Notes under the pieces: generated by a model | Told to the model about the DNA's origin: nothing | The model's database searches: none | What the model saw: only the letters and a program-made list of their open reading frames with translations | Shown: positions 34,700 to 42,364 of the stretch, in pieces | How the letters are laid out: every line of letters starts with the position of its first letter | How positions within the stretch are numbered: the stretch's first letter is position 1 | Position numbers and translations under genes: made by a program | NCBI RefSeq assembly: GCF_009760405.1 | Contig: NZ_WRPP01000001.1 | Coordinates: 186,001-250,000 of the forward strand | DNA length: 64,000 nt | DNA from: Nocardia terrae | Lineage (GTDB): Bacteria; Actinomycetota; Actinomycetes; Mycobacteriales; Mycobacteriaceae | Direction of reading: 5' to 3'

Positions 34700-34864
34700 A
34701 TGGCTTTCATCAACTTCTCCCGTAACCCGCTGACCGTCCTGTCGGTACTCGGTGAGCGTCGCTCCCGGTCCGCACTGACCGCTCAGGAACGCGCCAACCT
34801 GCGCGCCTCGCGGTCCAACGCAGCCATCTTCAGCGCATCGCTCGGCGCACACGCCGGCCGCTGA
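34700..34864 (+). CDS. Small basic protein of unknown function (54 aa)
   Basis: The ATG at 34700 has an excellent AAGGAGGG site five bases upstream. The 54-aa product starts MAFINFSRNPLTVLS, is Arg/Ser-rich (GERRSRSALTAQERANLRASR) and ends ASLGAHAGR; no membrane span, signal peptide or cysteine. It is followed by a perfect 18-bp-stem terminator and preceded by a strong promoter and a long leader, so it looks like a dedicated, well-expressed single-gene unit. I do not recognise a function. The frame is open upstream of 34700 only to 34667 and that start has no ribosome site. Confidence 0.8.
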   Translation: MAFINFSRNPLTVLSVLGERRSRSALTAQERANLRASRSNAAIFSASLGAHAGR

Positions 34865-34889
34865 GGCTGCCCGAGGTTACGGCCCGACC

Positions 34890-34930
34890 AAAAGCCGACT
34901 GCCCCGAATCGCTCGGGGCAGTCGGCTTTT
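34890..34930. terminator. Bidirectional intrinsic terminator
   Basis: A perfect 18-bp inverted repeat (34890-34907 and 34913-34930) encloses a 5-nt loop. The arms begin AAAAGCCGAC and end GTCGGCTTTT, so a T-run follows the hairpin on either strand. It sits 26 bp after the 54-aa gene and 17 bp after the stop of the convergent DUF2236 gene and should end both transcripts. Confidence 0.93.
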
Positions 34931-34946
34931 CGCTATCGGCACAGCG

Positions 34947-36002
34947 CTATTCGGCGGCGTGCTGTTCGGTGCGGCGATGCAGCTGGGCGTACAGCTCGGC
35001 CGGGGTCTGCACCTTCCATCGGGCGAAAGCCTCGGCCGGGGACAGTGTCCGCGGATCGCGCGCCGCGACCTTGCGCAGGAACGGCGCGGCCACCGGGGCC
35101 GTCATGGGCGAAAGCCAAGCCAGCAGCGCCAATTGGAGGCGGCCGCTCTTGGACAGCGTCCAGAAGACCGGCTTGGCCAGGAGCCGCACCGACAGGTCGG
35201 CCATTCGGGACTGGTGAATGGCGGCCAGGTCGCGCTGCCAGTGCGGCAGGGTCGCGATGGTGGCGGTGCGCAGGAATTTATTGGCCACCCAGGCGAAGGG
35301 GCCGAGCTTGCCCAGCAGCGGCGGGTACATGACCCGGGCATTGAGCAGGTGGTCCATCATCTGCTGGGTGACCTCGCTGGCGGCCAGGCGCGGCCGGATG
35401 TCCTCGAAGTAGGCGCGGATGCCCTCGCGGGTGCGCGGCACCTTGTTCGGATCGCACGTCTGCAGCTGCGCCGCGACCGCGCACTCGTTCCAGAACTGAT
35501 TCTCCTCGGCATCGGAGAGTGGCCCGGGGCCGAACTGCTCGTACACGTAGAGGATCGAGTGCCACGCGGTGAGGTGGATCCACAGCTGCGAGTCGGGATC
35601 GTTGGCCTCATAGGGCAATCCGGAGACCGGCTCGATGCCCACGCCCGTCTTGGCATGGATCTTCATCAGCACCGCCGAGGCCTTGGTGGCGGTCTCGGTA
35701 TCCCCGAACAGCACCGTCGCGAAGTAGGCGAGAGTGTGGTCGTAGCGAGTCCTGGCCTGGCTGTACACCTTTCCGGTGTGCTGGACCGAGGCCACCAGGA
35801 ACGGATCCAGCTCCTCGATCACCACCGCCCGCTGGAATCCCACCGACAGCCCGGTCGGATATCCCCACACCTTCCAGGTCACCGACCCGGGCCCGAAGAA
35901 CCCGTTGTCCCCGGCGGGCTCCACCGGAGCCGTCAGCCACGCCAGCGGTTTGGTTCGCGCACTACCCGGTTCGCCCCCGGTGGACACCATCTCCATGGTC
36001 AT
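34947..36002 (-). CDS. DUF2236/MpaB-type oxygenase family protein
   Basis: Protein of about 351 aa. Family features: VTWKVWGYPTGLSVGFQRAVVIEELDP near the N-terminus, RTRYDHTLAYFATVLFGD, and DPDSQLWIHLTAWHSIL near residue 120, where the family has its conserved His. Relatives include latex-clearing-protein-like and MpaB-type haem oxygenases, but most members are uncharacterised. The ATG at 36002 is preferred over the TTG at 36008: a GATACG -10-like box lies eight bases upstream of it. The gene is divergent from bioB with about 90 bp between start codons, so the operator at 36058 could influence both. Confidence 0.8.
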   Translation of the reverse strand: MTMEMVSTGGEPGSARTKPLAWLTAPVEPAGDNGFFGPGSVTWKVWGYPTGLSVGFQRAVVIEELDPFLVASVQHTGKVYSQARTRYDHTLAYFATVLFGDTETATKASAVLMKIHAKTGVGIEPVSGLPYEANDPDSQLWIHLTAWHSILYVYEQFGPGPLSDAEENQFWNECAVAAQLQTCDPNKVPRTREGIRAYFEDIRPRLAASEVTQQMMDHLLNARVMYPPLLGKLGPFAWVANKFLRTATIATLPHWQRDLAAIHQSRMADLSVRLLAKPVFWTLSKSGRLQLALLAWLSPMTAPVAAPFLRKVAARDPRTLSPAEAFARWKVQTPAELYAQLHRRTEQHAAE

Positions 36003-36057
36003 AGCCAAAACGTATCAGTACCACCCAAACCCGGCAAATTCGCACCTGAAAAGCATA

Positions 36058-36087
36058 CTTGAACGGTGTTCAAGCTCGAGGTAGATT
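36058..36087 (+). promoter_or_regulatory. bioB promoter with BioQ-like palindromic operator
   Basis: CTTGAAC-GGT-GTTCAAG (36058-36074) is a perfect 7-3-7 palindrome whose left arm contains the -35 box TTGAAC (36059-36064). The -10 box TAGATT (36082-36087) follows after 17 bp. From memory, the biotin repressor BioQ of corynebacteria and mycobacteria binds a TGAAC-N3-GTTAC/GTTCA-type site; the match in sequence and position suggests repression of bioB by a BioQ homologue encoded elsewhere. Confidence 0.8.
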
Positions 36088-36095
36088 GCGAACGC

Positions 36096-37160
36096 ATGAC
36101 AAGCGAACTGTTGAACACGTTGGTGGACAAGGCATTACAGCGTCGAATTCCGGAGCGTTCGGAAGCCCTTGCCTTGCTGGGAGATTCGGAGCCACTGATC
36201 GACGTCGTGGCGGCGGGCGCGCGGGTGCGGCGCGAATTCTTCGGCGCCCGGGTCAAGCTCAACACCATCGTGAACATGAAGAGCGGCCTGTGCCCCGAGG
36301 ACTGCGGATACTGTTCGCAGCGGCTGGGTTCGGCGGCCGAGGTGCTCAAGTACTCGTGGATCGCGCCGGAGAAAGCGGCCGAGGTCGCCGGTGACGCGGT
36401 GCGAGCCGGGGCCAAGCGGGTGTGCCTGGTCGCCAGCGGGCGCGGGCCGGGGGAGCGGGACCTCGGGCGCATCGAGAACACCATCGCCGCCATCAAATCC
36501 GAGCATCCGCGGGTCGAGATCTGCGTCTGCCTGGGACTGCTGGCCGACGGGCAAGCCGAGCGACTGGCCGCGGCCGGCGCGCACGCCTACAGCCACAACC
36601 TCAACACCGCCGAGGCGCGCTACGCCGACATCTGCTCGACCCACACCTTCACCGATCGCGTGGACACCCTGGGCCGCGCGAGCACGGCGGGCCTGTCCCC
36701 GTGCTCGGGCGCGATCTTCGGTATGGGCGAATCCGACGACGACATCGTCGATGTCGCCCTCGCCCTGCGCGAGCTGAACCCGGACTCGGTCCCCGTCAAC
36801 TTCCTCATCCCCTTCGAGGGCACCCCGCTCGGCGACCGCTGGGACCTCACCCCGGAACGCTGCCTGCGCATCCTCGCGCTGTTCCGCTTCTACTTCCCCG
36901 ATGTCGAGGTCCGCCTGGCCGGCGGCCGCGAAATCCACCTGCGCGGACTGCAATCCACGGCCCTGCACCTGGCCAACTCGATCTTCCTCGGCGACTACCT
37001 CACCAGCGAGGGCCAGCCCGGCGCGGACGACCGGCAAATGATCATCGACGCCGGCTTCACCATCGAGGGCGTCGACGAACAAACCCTCCCCGCCGCCCGC
37101 CACGACCTGGTCGCCATCCGCCGCCGCGGCGCGGGCACGGCGCTGCCTTCCAATGCCTGA
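36096..37160 (+). CDS. bioB: Biotin synthase
   Basis: Protein of 354 aa that inserts sulfur into dethiobiotin, the last step of biotin synthesis. The radical-SAM cluster motif is C66PEDC70GYC73. The further cysteines and arginine expected to hold the auxiliary [2Fe-2S] cluster are present: C110 ([12 protein letters not shown]), C143 (EICVC), C203 ([13 protein letters not shown]) and R273 (VRLAGGRE). [17 protein letters not shown] and YSHNLNT are typical of the family. I place the start at ATG 36096, eight bases after the -10 box (near-leaderless); the upstream GTG at 36066 lies inside the operator and cannot be transcribed from this promoter. No bioA, bioF or bioD is adjacent, so bioB stands alone here. 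Confidence 0.95.
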   Translation: MTSELLNTLVDKALQRRIPERSEALALLGDSEPLIDVVAAGARVRREFFGARVKLNTIVNMKSGLCPEDCGYCSQRLGSAAEVLKYSWIAPEKAAEVAGDAVRAGAKRVCLVASGRGPGERDLGRIENTIAAIKSEHPRVEICVCLGLLADGQAERLAAAGAHAYSHNLNTAEARYADICSTHTFTDRVDTLGRASTAGLSPCSGAIFGMGESDDDIVDVALALRELNPDSVPVNFLIPFEGTPLGDRWDLTPERCLRILALFRFYFPDVEVRLAGGREIHLRGLQSTALHLANSIFLGDYLTSEGQPGADDRQMIIDAGFTIEGVDEQTLPAARHDLVAIRRRGAGTALPSNA

Positions 37161-37182
37161 CTCTCGGTGACCCAGCTCACTC

Positions 37183-37213
37183 TTGAAACTGACGTAGCGT
37201 CAGGTTTTAGCGT
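37183..37213 (+). promoter_or_regulatory. MerR-type promoter and operator
   Basis: TTGAAA (37183-37188) and TAGCGT (37208-37213) are separated by 19 bp, the over-long spacer typical of MerR-activated promoters. The spacer holds the dyad CTGACG-TAG-CGTCAG (37189-37203). It lies 27 bp before the merR gene at 37241, implying autoregulation. Confidence 0.85.
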
Positions 37214-37240
37214 GGGTGGAGCACACCGAGAGGAGGCTCG

Positions 37241-37831
37241 ATGGCTGGGCGGATGTGGCGGGTCGGTGAGTTGGCCCGGGAGACCGGGGTGACCGTGCGG
37301 ACCCTGCATCACTACGACCGGCTGGGGCTGGTGACCGCGTCGTCGCGGACCGGCGGCGGGCATCGCTGCTACGGCGAGGCGGACGTCCGGCGGCTGCATC
37401 GCGTGATCGCGTTGCGGGACTTCGGTTTCACGCTCGAGGAGATCGCGGGCGTGCTCGACGAGACGCCGGATCAGGATCCGCGGGAGCTGGTCCGGCAGCA
37501 GCTCGCGGTGCTCGACGGGCGGATAGCGCAGGCCATGCGGTTGCGGGCCCGGCTGCTCGGTGTGCGCGAGGGTCTCGACCGGATGGTCGAGCCCTCGGCG
37601 GAGGAGTTCCTGCGATTGATCGAGGAGATGGTGGCCATGAATCAGCCGATGACGAAGGAAGAGTTCGCCCGGATGGCCGAGCGGCGCGAGGCGTACATGC
37701 GCGGGCTGACCGACGAGCAGCGGGCGGAGATGGAACGCGCCAGGCAGGCCGCGTTCGCGGCGCTGAGTCCTGCGGAAATCGAGCGGATGCAGGAGGAGCG
37801 GCGGCGGTATCTGCCGCACGACCTTTCCTAG
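37241..37831 (+). CDS. MerR family transcriptional regulator
   Basis: Protein of 196 aa. The N-terminal MerR winged helix (about 5-72) contains WRVGELARETGVTVRTLHHYDRLGL and the RRLHRVIALRDFGFTLEEI helix, followed by a dimerisation helix and an effector region rich in Glu, Arg and Met with no conserved Cys pair, so not a classic metal or SoxR sensor. It resembles the effector-responsive TipAS-like group in length and C-terminal style, but I cannot name a ligand. An excellent AGAGGAGG site lies five bases before the ATG. It appears to control itself through the 19-bp-spacer promoter upstream; other targets are unknown. Confidence 0.9.
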   Translation: MAGRMWRVGELARETGVTVRTLHHYDRLGLVTASSRTGGGHRCYGEADVRRLHRVIALRDFGFTLEEIAGVLDETPDQDPRELVRQQLAVLDGRIAQAMRLRARLLGVREGLDRMVEPSAEEFLRLIEEMVAMNQPMTKEEFARMAERREAYMRGLTDEQRAEMERARQAAFAALSPAEIERMQEERRRYLPHDLS

Positions 37832-37840
37832 GTCGTTATG

Positions 37841-37879
37841 AATGTGCCATTGACAACTGGCACATTCGGCAGCGATGCT
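37841..37879 (+). promoter_or_regulatory. Operator and promoter of the esterase-SDR-di-iron-monooxygenase operon
   Basis: AATGTGCCA (37841-37849) and TGGCACATT (37858-37866) form a perfect 9-bp inverted repeat around 8 bp that contain the -35 box TTGACA (37850-37855). The -10 box GATGCT (37874-37879) follows 18 bp later and the ATG at 37886 follows six bases after that. The dyad encloses the -35 box, the usual layout for a TetR-type repressor; no TetR gene is in the window. Confidence 0.82.
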
Positions 37880-37885
37880 CAGGGT

Positions 37886-38884
37886 ATGAACACAAGGTCA
37901 ACGGCGACCTTCCCGTTCCCGGCGGTTCCCACCCGGGCGAGCGCGCGCACGCGATTCGCGGCGGCGGCGTCCGTGGTGGGACTGCGGCAGGTCAATGGGT
38001 TGTTGCCGAACAATCGGATCGGGATCGAGGCCGGGCGCGGGCTCATCGCCGGGATCATGGCGGCCTTCGGGCCCACGCTGCCGGGGACCGCGGTCATGCC
38101 GGTGCGGTCCGGGGCGGTGCACGGGGAGTGGGTGCGCGCGGCGGGGGTGCGGCAGGGCGATCGGGCCATTTATTACCTGCACGGCAGTGGATACGTGGTG
38201 TGCTCGGCGCGCACCCATCGCGGGCTGGCCTCGCGGCTGTCGAAGGCGACCGGGCTGCCGGTGTTCGTGGTGGACTATCGGCTCGCGCCCGAGCATCCGT
38301 TCCCGGCAGCCGCCGAGGACGCGGCGGCGGGATATCGATGGCTGCTCGAACACGGCTATCGGGCAAGCGATCTGGTGATCGGCGGGGATTCGGCCGGATG
38401 CCATCTGACGCTGGATCTGTTGTTGCAGAACGCGATCGCCGATGTCGAACAGCCCGCCGGGGCGTTCATGTTCTCTCCGCTCATGGATCCGACGCTGACG
38501 CTGGCCGAACGGTGCGACCGGATGCTGCCCGATCCGATGGCCCCGGCCCGGGTGGGGCGGCGGCTCATCGAGCTGTATACCGCTGCGGAACCGGAGGATT
38601 CGCCCCGGCTGCGGCTGCGGATTCCCTCCGGTGTCACGCTGCCGCCCTTGTTCGTGCAGGCCAGTGCGGGGGAGATGCTGGCCGATGACGCGCGCCACCT
38701 GCGGGACATGGCCGCCGCGGCGGGCGTCGCGTGTGAGCTGGAGTTGTGGCCGGGACGCATCCACGTCTTCCAGGCGCTGCCGCTGCTGGTGCCGGAGGCC
38801 GCCGCGGCACTGCGGCGGGCCGCGAGTTTCGTGACTTCAACGCTGGCGCACGCGGATTCGCCGGCCCGAAAGCAGGTGAGCTGA
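37886..38884 (+). CDS. Alpha/beta hydrolase, hormone-sensitive lipase (LipR-like) family
   Basis: Protein of 332 aa. It has the HSL oxyanion motif HGSG (99-102), the nucleophile elbow GGDSAG (Ser169), YRLAPEHPFP and the catalytic-His region GRIHVFQ near the C-terminus. It probably hydrolyses an ester, perhaps one made by the Baeyer-Villiger-type enzyme of the same operon. The start at 37886 sits seven bases from the -10 box; an in-frame ATG at 37838 lies within the operator and is excluded. The order esterase, SDR, flavin monooxygenase recalls the mycobacterial mymA region (lipR, SDR, mymA), with a di-iron protein here in addition. Confidence 0.88.
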   Translation: MNTRSTATFPFPAVPTRASARTRFAAAASVVGLRQVNGLLPNNRIGIEAGRGLIAGIMAAFGPTLPGTAVMPVRSGAVHGEWVRAAGVRQGDRAIYYLHGSGYVVCSARTHRGLASRLSKATGLPVFVVDYRLAPEHPFPAAAEDAAAGYRWLLEHGYRASDLVIGGDSAGCHLTLDLLLQNAIADVEQPAGAFMFSPLMDPTLTLAERCDRMLPDPMAPARVGRRLIELYTAAEPEDSPRLRLRIPSGVTLPPLFVQASAGEMLADDARHLRDMAAAAGVACELELWPGRIHVFQALPLLVPEAAAALRRAASFVTSTLAHADSPARKQVS

Positions 38885-38885
38885 T

Positions 38886-39785
38886 ATGTGGCCGATCGAG
38901 GAGCTGGTCTTCGCGCTGGGCGGCAAGCGCCGCACGCACAATGCCAAGGCGGTCGTGACCGGAGCGGGCAGTGGCATCGGGCGGGCGTTCGCGCTCGAAC
39001 TCGCCGCGCGCGGCGGGGACGTGGTGTGCGCGGATATCGACAAGGACCGCGCCGACGAGACCGTGCGGCTGATCGCCCAGCGGCACGGGCGCACGGCACA
39101 CGCGGTCTTCTGCGATGTGTCGCGGCGCGAGGACGTCGAGAGCCTGGCCATCCACGCCGAGCTGCTGTTCGGTGGCGCACCGACCCTGGTGATCAATAAC
39201 GCGGGCGTCGGCATCGGTGGAAAACCGGTGGGGGACATCGGGTTCGGTGACTGGGAGTGGGCGCTCGGCATCAACCTGTGGGGCGTGGTGTACGGCTGCG
39301 AGATCTTCGCGCCGCAGCTGCGTGCGGCCGGGCGCGGCGGAATCATCAATGTGGCCTCGGCCGCCGGATTCGCCGCGGCTCCCGGAATGGCCGCCTACAA
39401 CGTGTCCAAGGCCGCGGTGGTGTCGCTGTCGGAGACCATGGCCGCCGAGTTGGCGGGCAGCGGGGTGGCCGTCACGGCACTGTGCCCGACCTTCGTGAAG
39501 ACCAATGTCGTCGCGGACGGCCGGATCACCTCCGGGTCCTCGCGGCTGGCGGACGGGCTCATGCGGTTGAGCGGGTTCTCCCCGGACCGCGTCGCCCGCA
39601 CCACCCTCGACGCGCACGACCGGGGCGCGCTCTATGTGCTGCCGCAGCTGGACGCCCGCGTGGTCTGGCATCTCAAGCGGCACTTCCCGGCCCTCTACAC
39701 CCAAGCCCTCGGTGTCCTGAATCGGGTCCTGCCGCAAGAGGACTCGACGACGCCGCAGCAGACCACACAGAAGACAGGAGTCTGA
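38886..39785 (+). CDS. Short-chain dehydrogenase/reductase
   Basis: Protein of 299 aa, longer than a minimal SDR by a C-terminal extension of about 60 residues. Seen: TGAGSGIGRA (NAD(P)-binding, about 22-31), CADID, NNAGVGIGG, the catalytic NVASAAGF serine region and YNVSK (about 170-174). It starts 1 bp after the esterase stop, with an AGGTGAG site overlapping the esterase's last codons, so the genes are cotranscribed. Likely alcohol/ketone interconversion on a lipophilic substrate ahead of the monooxygenase; substrate unknown. Confidence 0.9.
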   Translation: MWPIEELVFALGGKRRTHNAKAVVTGAGSGIGRAFALELAARGGDVVCADIDKDRADETVRLIAQRHGRTAHAVFCDVSRREDVESLAIHAELLFGGAPTLVINNAGVGIGGKPVGDIGFGDWEWALGINLWGVVYGCEIFAPQLRAAGRGGIINVASAAGFAAAPGMAAYNVSKAAVVSLSETMAAELAGSGVAVTALCPTFVKTNVVADGRITSGSSRLADGLMRLSGFSPDRVARTTLDAHDRGALYVLPQLDARVVWHLKRHFPALYTQALGVLNRVLPQEDSTTPQQTTQKTGV

Positions 39786-39786
39786 C

Positions 39787-40722
39787 ATGTCTGCGAAAAC
39801 CTCGACCTTCGATTTCGACAATATGCTGGCCAAGATCAAGTCCAGGCAGTGGGCGCTGGCCGATATCGACTGGGACGCACCGGGCGCCGAGCTCATCGAT
39901 CCCGCCCTGCACGCCAAGCTGAAGCCGTTCATGGCCGACCTCATGTGGATCGAGAATGTCGGCGCGCGCGGATTCGCCGCCATGGCCAAGAAGGCCCCGA
40001 CATCGACCCTGGCCGAGATCTACCGCTACTTCCACGCCGAGGAGCAGCGGCACGCCAATGCCGAACTCGCGCTCATGCGCCGGTGGGGCATGCTCGACGG
40101 GGACGAGATCCCCGAGCCGAACATCAATGTCAAGCTGGTGATCGACTTCCTGGACAAGTACTCCGACGGCATGTCGCTGTCGTTCCTGGGCACGGTCATC
40201 CCCATGCTCGAGGTGGCCCTGGACGGCGCGCTGATCAAGTTCGTCACCGACGAGATCGCCGATCCGGTGGCGCAGGAGGTCTTCAAGAAGATCAACAATG
40301 ACGAATCCCGGCATCTGGCCACCGATTACGCGGTCATGGAGCTGCTCGGCTACGCGAGCGCGCGCAAGCTGGCCATCGATCTGGTGGGCGGCTGGATCAA
40401 GCCCTCGCTCATGATCGGGGTGCTCAGCTACGTGCCGCTGCTGAACAAGATGCGCGACAACATTGTCGAGATGGGCGTGAACGAGGAGAAGCTCTACGCC
40501 GCCATGGCCCGGTTCAAGCAGGTCGGCGAGCGCACCCCGATCGCCAACCGGGTGCCCATGTACCGGATCGTGAAAATGCACGCGGGCTGGGTCATCAACC
40601 GCGACCATCCCTATCACCTGGTGGCGGACGCACTGGTCAAAGTGACCGGGGCCATCCCGGACCGGCTGCTGCCCAAACAGCCGACCTGGTCCAAGGAACT
40701 CACCTACGAGCCGGTCGCATGA
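39787..40722 (+). CDS. Ferritin-like di-iron protein, putative oxygenase
   Basis: Protein of 311 aa. A four-helix di-iron pattern can be read: E56 (WIENVGA), E86-Q-R-H89, E142 (MLEVALDG) and E173-S-R-H176, the E/ExxH/E/ExxH ligand set of ribonucleotide-reductase-R2, AurF or stearoyl-ACP-desaturase-like proteins. Databases often label relatives 'metal-dependent hydrolase' or 'reductase', but the ligands argue for an oxygen-activating di-iron centre. It starts 1 bp after the SDR stop and its own stop overlaps the next start (ATGA), so it belongs tightly to the operon and may hydroxylate the substrate later oxidised by the SDR and monooxygenase. Confidence 0.75.
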   Translation: MSAKTSTFDFDNMLAKIKSRQWALADIDWDAPGAELIDPALHAKLKPFMADLMWIENVGARGFAAMAKKAPTSTLAEIYRYFHAEEQRHANAELALMRRWGMLDGDEIPEPNINVKLVIDFLDKYSDGMSLSFLGTVIPMLEVALDGALIKFVTDEIADPVAQEVFKKINNDESRHLATDYAVMELLGYASARKLAIDLVGGWIKPSLMIGVLSYVPLLNKMRDNIVEMGVNEEKLYAAMARFKQVGERTPIANRVPMYRIVKMHAGWVINRDHPYHLVADALVKVTGAIPDRLLPKQPTWSKELTYEPVA

Positions 40723-42257
40723 GCGCCGTGGGCAAGCCGCTGGACGTGGCGATCATCGGCGCCGGATTCGCGGGCATCGGGGCCGCGATCAGACTGCGGC
40801 AAAAGGGCATCGGCGACTTCGCGATCTTCGAGCGCGGCGACCGGGTGGGCGGCACCTGGCGGGACAACACCTATCCCGGTGCGGCCTGCGACATTCCGTC
40901 GCGGCTGTACTCCTACAGTTTCGCGCCCAACGCGGACTGGTCCGAAACCTATTCCGGCAGTGCGGAAATCCTCGGATACATCGACTCCATGGTCGAGCAG
41001 TTCGGCATCCGGCCCTATCTCCGGTTCGGGCACAATGTCACCGGGATCGTGTTCGACGAAGCGGCGGGGCTGTGGACCTTGTCGTTCGCCGACGGTCGCC
41101 GGAAAGTGCGGGCGCGCACCGTGATTCTCGCCTCCGGTCCGCTGGCCAATGCCGGATTCCCCGACATCGCGGGCATCGACAGCTACGAGGGCCACAAGAT
41201 CCACAGCGCCCGCTGGGATCACGACTACGACTTCACCGGCAAGAAGGTGGCCGTGGTCGGCACCGGCGCGAGCGCCGTGCAGATCATTCCGGAACTGGTG
41301 AAACAGGCCGCGTCGGTGAAGGTTTTCCAGCGCACGCCCGGCTGGGTGCTGCCCCGGGTGAACCGGCGCACCAACGGTCTCACCAAGCAGGTGTACCGGC
41401 AGCTGCCGGTCACGCAGGCGCTGGCGCGGGAAGCCTGGTTCTGGGGGCACGAGTCGGTGGCGCTGGGCGTGGTGTGGAATACGCCGCTGACCCGGGTCGT
41501 GGAATCGGTGGCCCTCATGCATCTGCGTGCCCAGGTGCGTGACCCCTGGATGCGCCGCCAGCTCACCCCGGACTTCCGGGCCGGTTGCAAGCGCCTGCTG
41601 ATCAGCAACGAGTACTACCCCGCGCTGCAACAGGACAACTGCAAGCTCATCACCTGGCCCATCGCGGAGCTCTCCCCGCACGGCATCCGCACCGCCGAGG
41701 GCATCGAGCACCGCTTCGACTGCATCGTGTTCGCCACCGGGTTCGAGGTGTGCAAGCAGGGCACGCCGATTCCGGTGACCGGACGCGACGGCCGGGTGCT
41801 CGCGGACGAATGGCGCGGCGGCGCTTACGCGTTCAAGAGCGTCACGGTGGCCGGGTATCCGAATCTGTTCCTCACCTTCGGCCCGAACTCGGGTCCAGGC
41901 CATAATTCGGCGCTGGTGTACATGGAGGCCCAGATCGATTACCTGACCGATGCCATCAAGATCGTGCTGGAACGCGGGCTGACGCTGGAACCGCGCCGGG
42001 ATCGCCAGGATCGCTACAACCGCCGCCTGCAACGCCGGTTGACCAGCACCACCTGGAACTCGGGTTGCAGTAGCTGGTACCTGACCGAGGACGGCTTCAA
42101 CGCCACCATGTACCCCGGTTTCGGCACCCAGTACGCCCGCCAGCTGGCGACGGTCCGCCTGTCGGATTTCGACGTGCGCTCCGTTGCCCCGCGTTCGTCG
42201 CGTGACGCCGCCCGACCCGCGGGCGTCGGCGGCCGAACATCTACCCCGCTCGGCTAA
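40719..42257 (+). CDS. FAD-dependent Baeyer-Villiger-type monooxygenase (MymA-like)
   Basis: Protein of 512 aa. The first Rossmann motif is GAGFAGIG (14-21), followed by ERGDRVGGTWRDNTYPGAACD; the Baeyer-Villiger-type fingerprint FxGxxxHxxxW appears as YEGHKIHSARWD (about 156-167); the second Rossmann motif is VVGTGASAVQ; and FATGFE near residue 340 is the usual ATG motif. It should use FAD and NADPH to insert oxygen next to a ketone or oxidise an aldehyde. Translation is coupled to the di-iron gene through an ATGA overlap. In the mymA comparison it is the monooxygenase; the order here is reversed, with the esterase first. Confidence 0.9.
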   Translation: MSAVGKPLDVAIIGAGFAGIGAAIRLRQKGIGDFAIFERGDRVGGTWRDNTYPGAACDIPSRLYSYSFAPNADWSETYSGSAEILGYIDSMVEQFGIRPYLRFGHNVTGIVFDEAAGLWTLSFADGRRKVRARTVILASGPLANAGFPDIAGIDSYEGHKIHSARWDHDYDFTGKKVAVVGTGASAVQIIPELVKQAASVKVFQRTPGWVLPRVNRRTNGLTKQVYRQLPVTQALAREAWFWGHESVALGVVWNTPLTRVVESVALMHLRAQVRDPWMRRQLTPDFRAGCKRLLISNEYYPALQQDNCKLITWPIAELSPHGIRTAEGIEHRFDCIVFATGFEVCKQGTPIPVTGRDGRVLADEWRGGAYAFKSVTVAGYPNLFLTFGPNSGPGHNSALVYMEAQIDYLTDAIKIVLERGLTLEPRRDRQDRYNRRLQRRLTSTTWNSGCSSWYLTEDGFNATMYPGFGTQYARQLATVRLSDFDVRSVAPRSSRDAARPAGVGGRTSTPLG

Positions 42258-42364
42258 TGTCGTCACGAGGCGCGCTGCCCATGCCTACGGTGCTGTACCG
42301 CACCGGGGCATGGGCGTTGCGCGTCGTCGGCGAGCGACTGGCGGAAAGGACGGGTGCGACACGG

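Noticed and set aside
36066..36095. An earlier GTG start for bioB at 36066
   Set aside because: It lies inside the operator and upstream of the -10 box at 36082-36087, so it would not be in the mRNA.
37838..37885. An earlier ATG start for the esterase at 37838
   Set aside because: It precedes the -35 box and operator; the promoter places the start at 37886.
40704..42266. A 520-codon minus-strand frame opposite the monooxygenase
   Set aside because: No domain or start signal; the opposite strand encodes a complete flavin monooxygenase.
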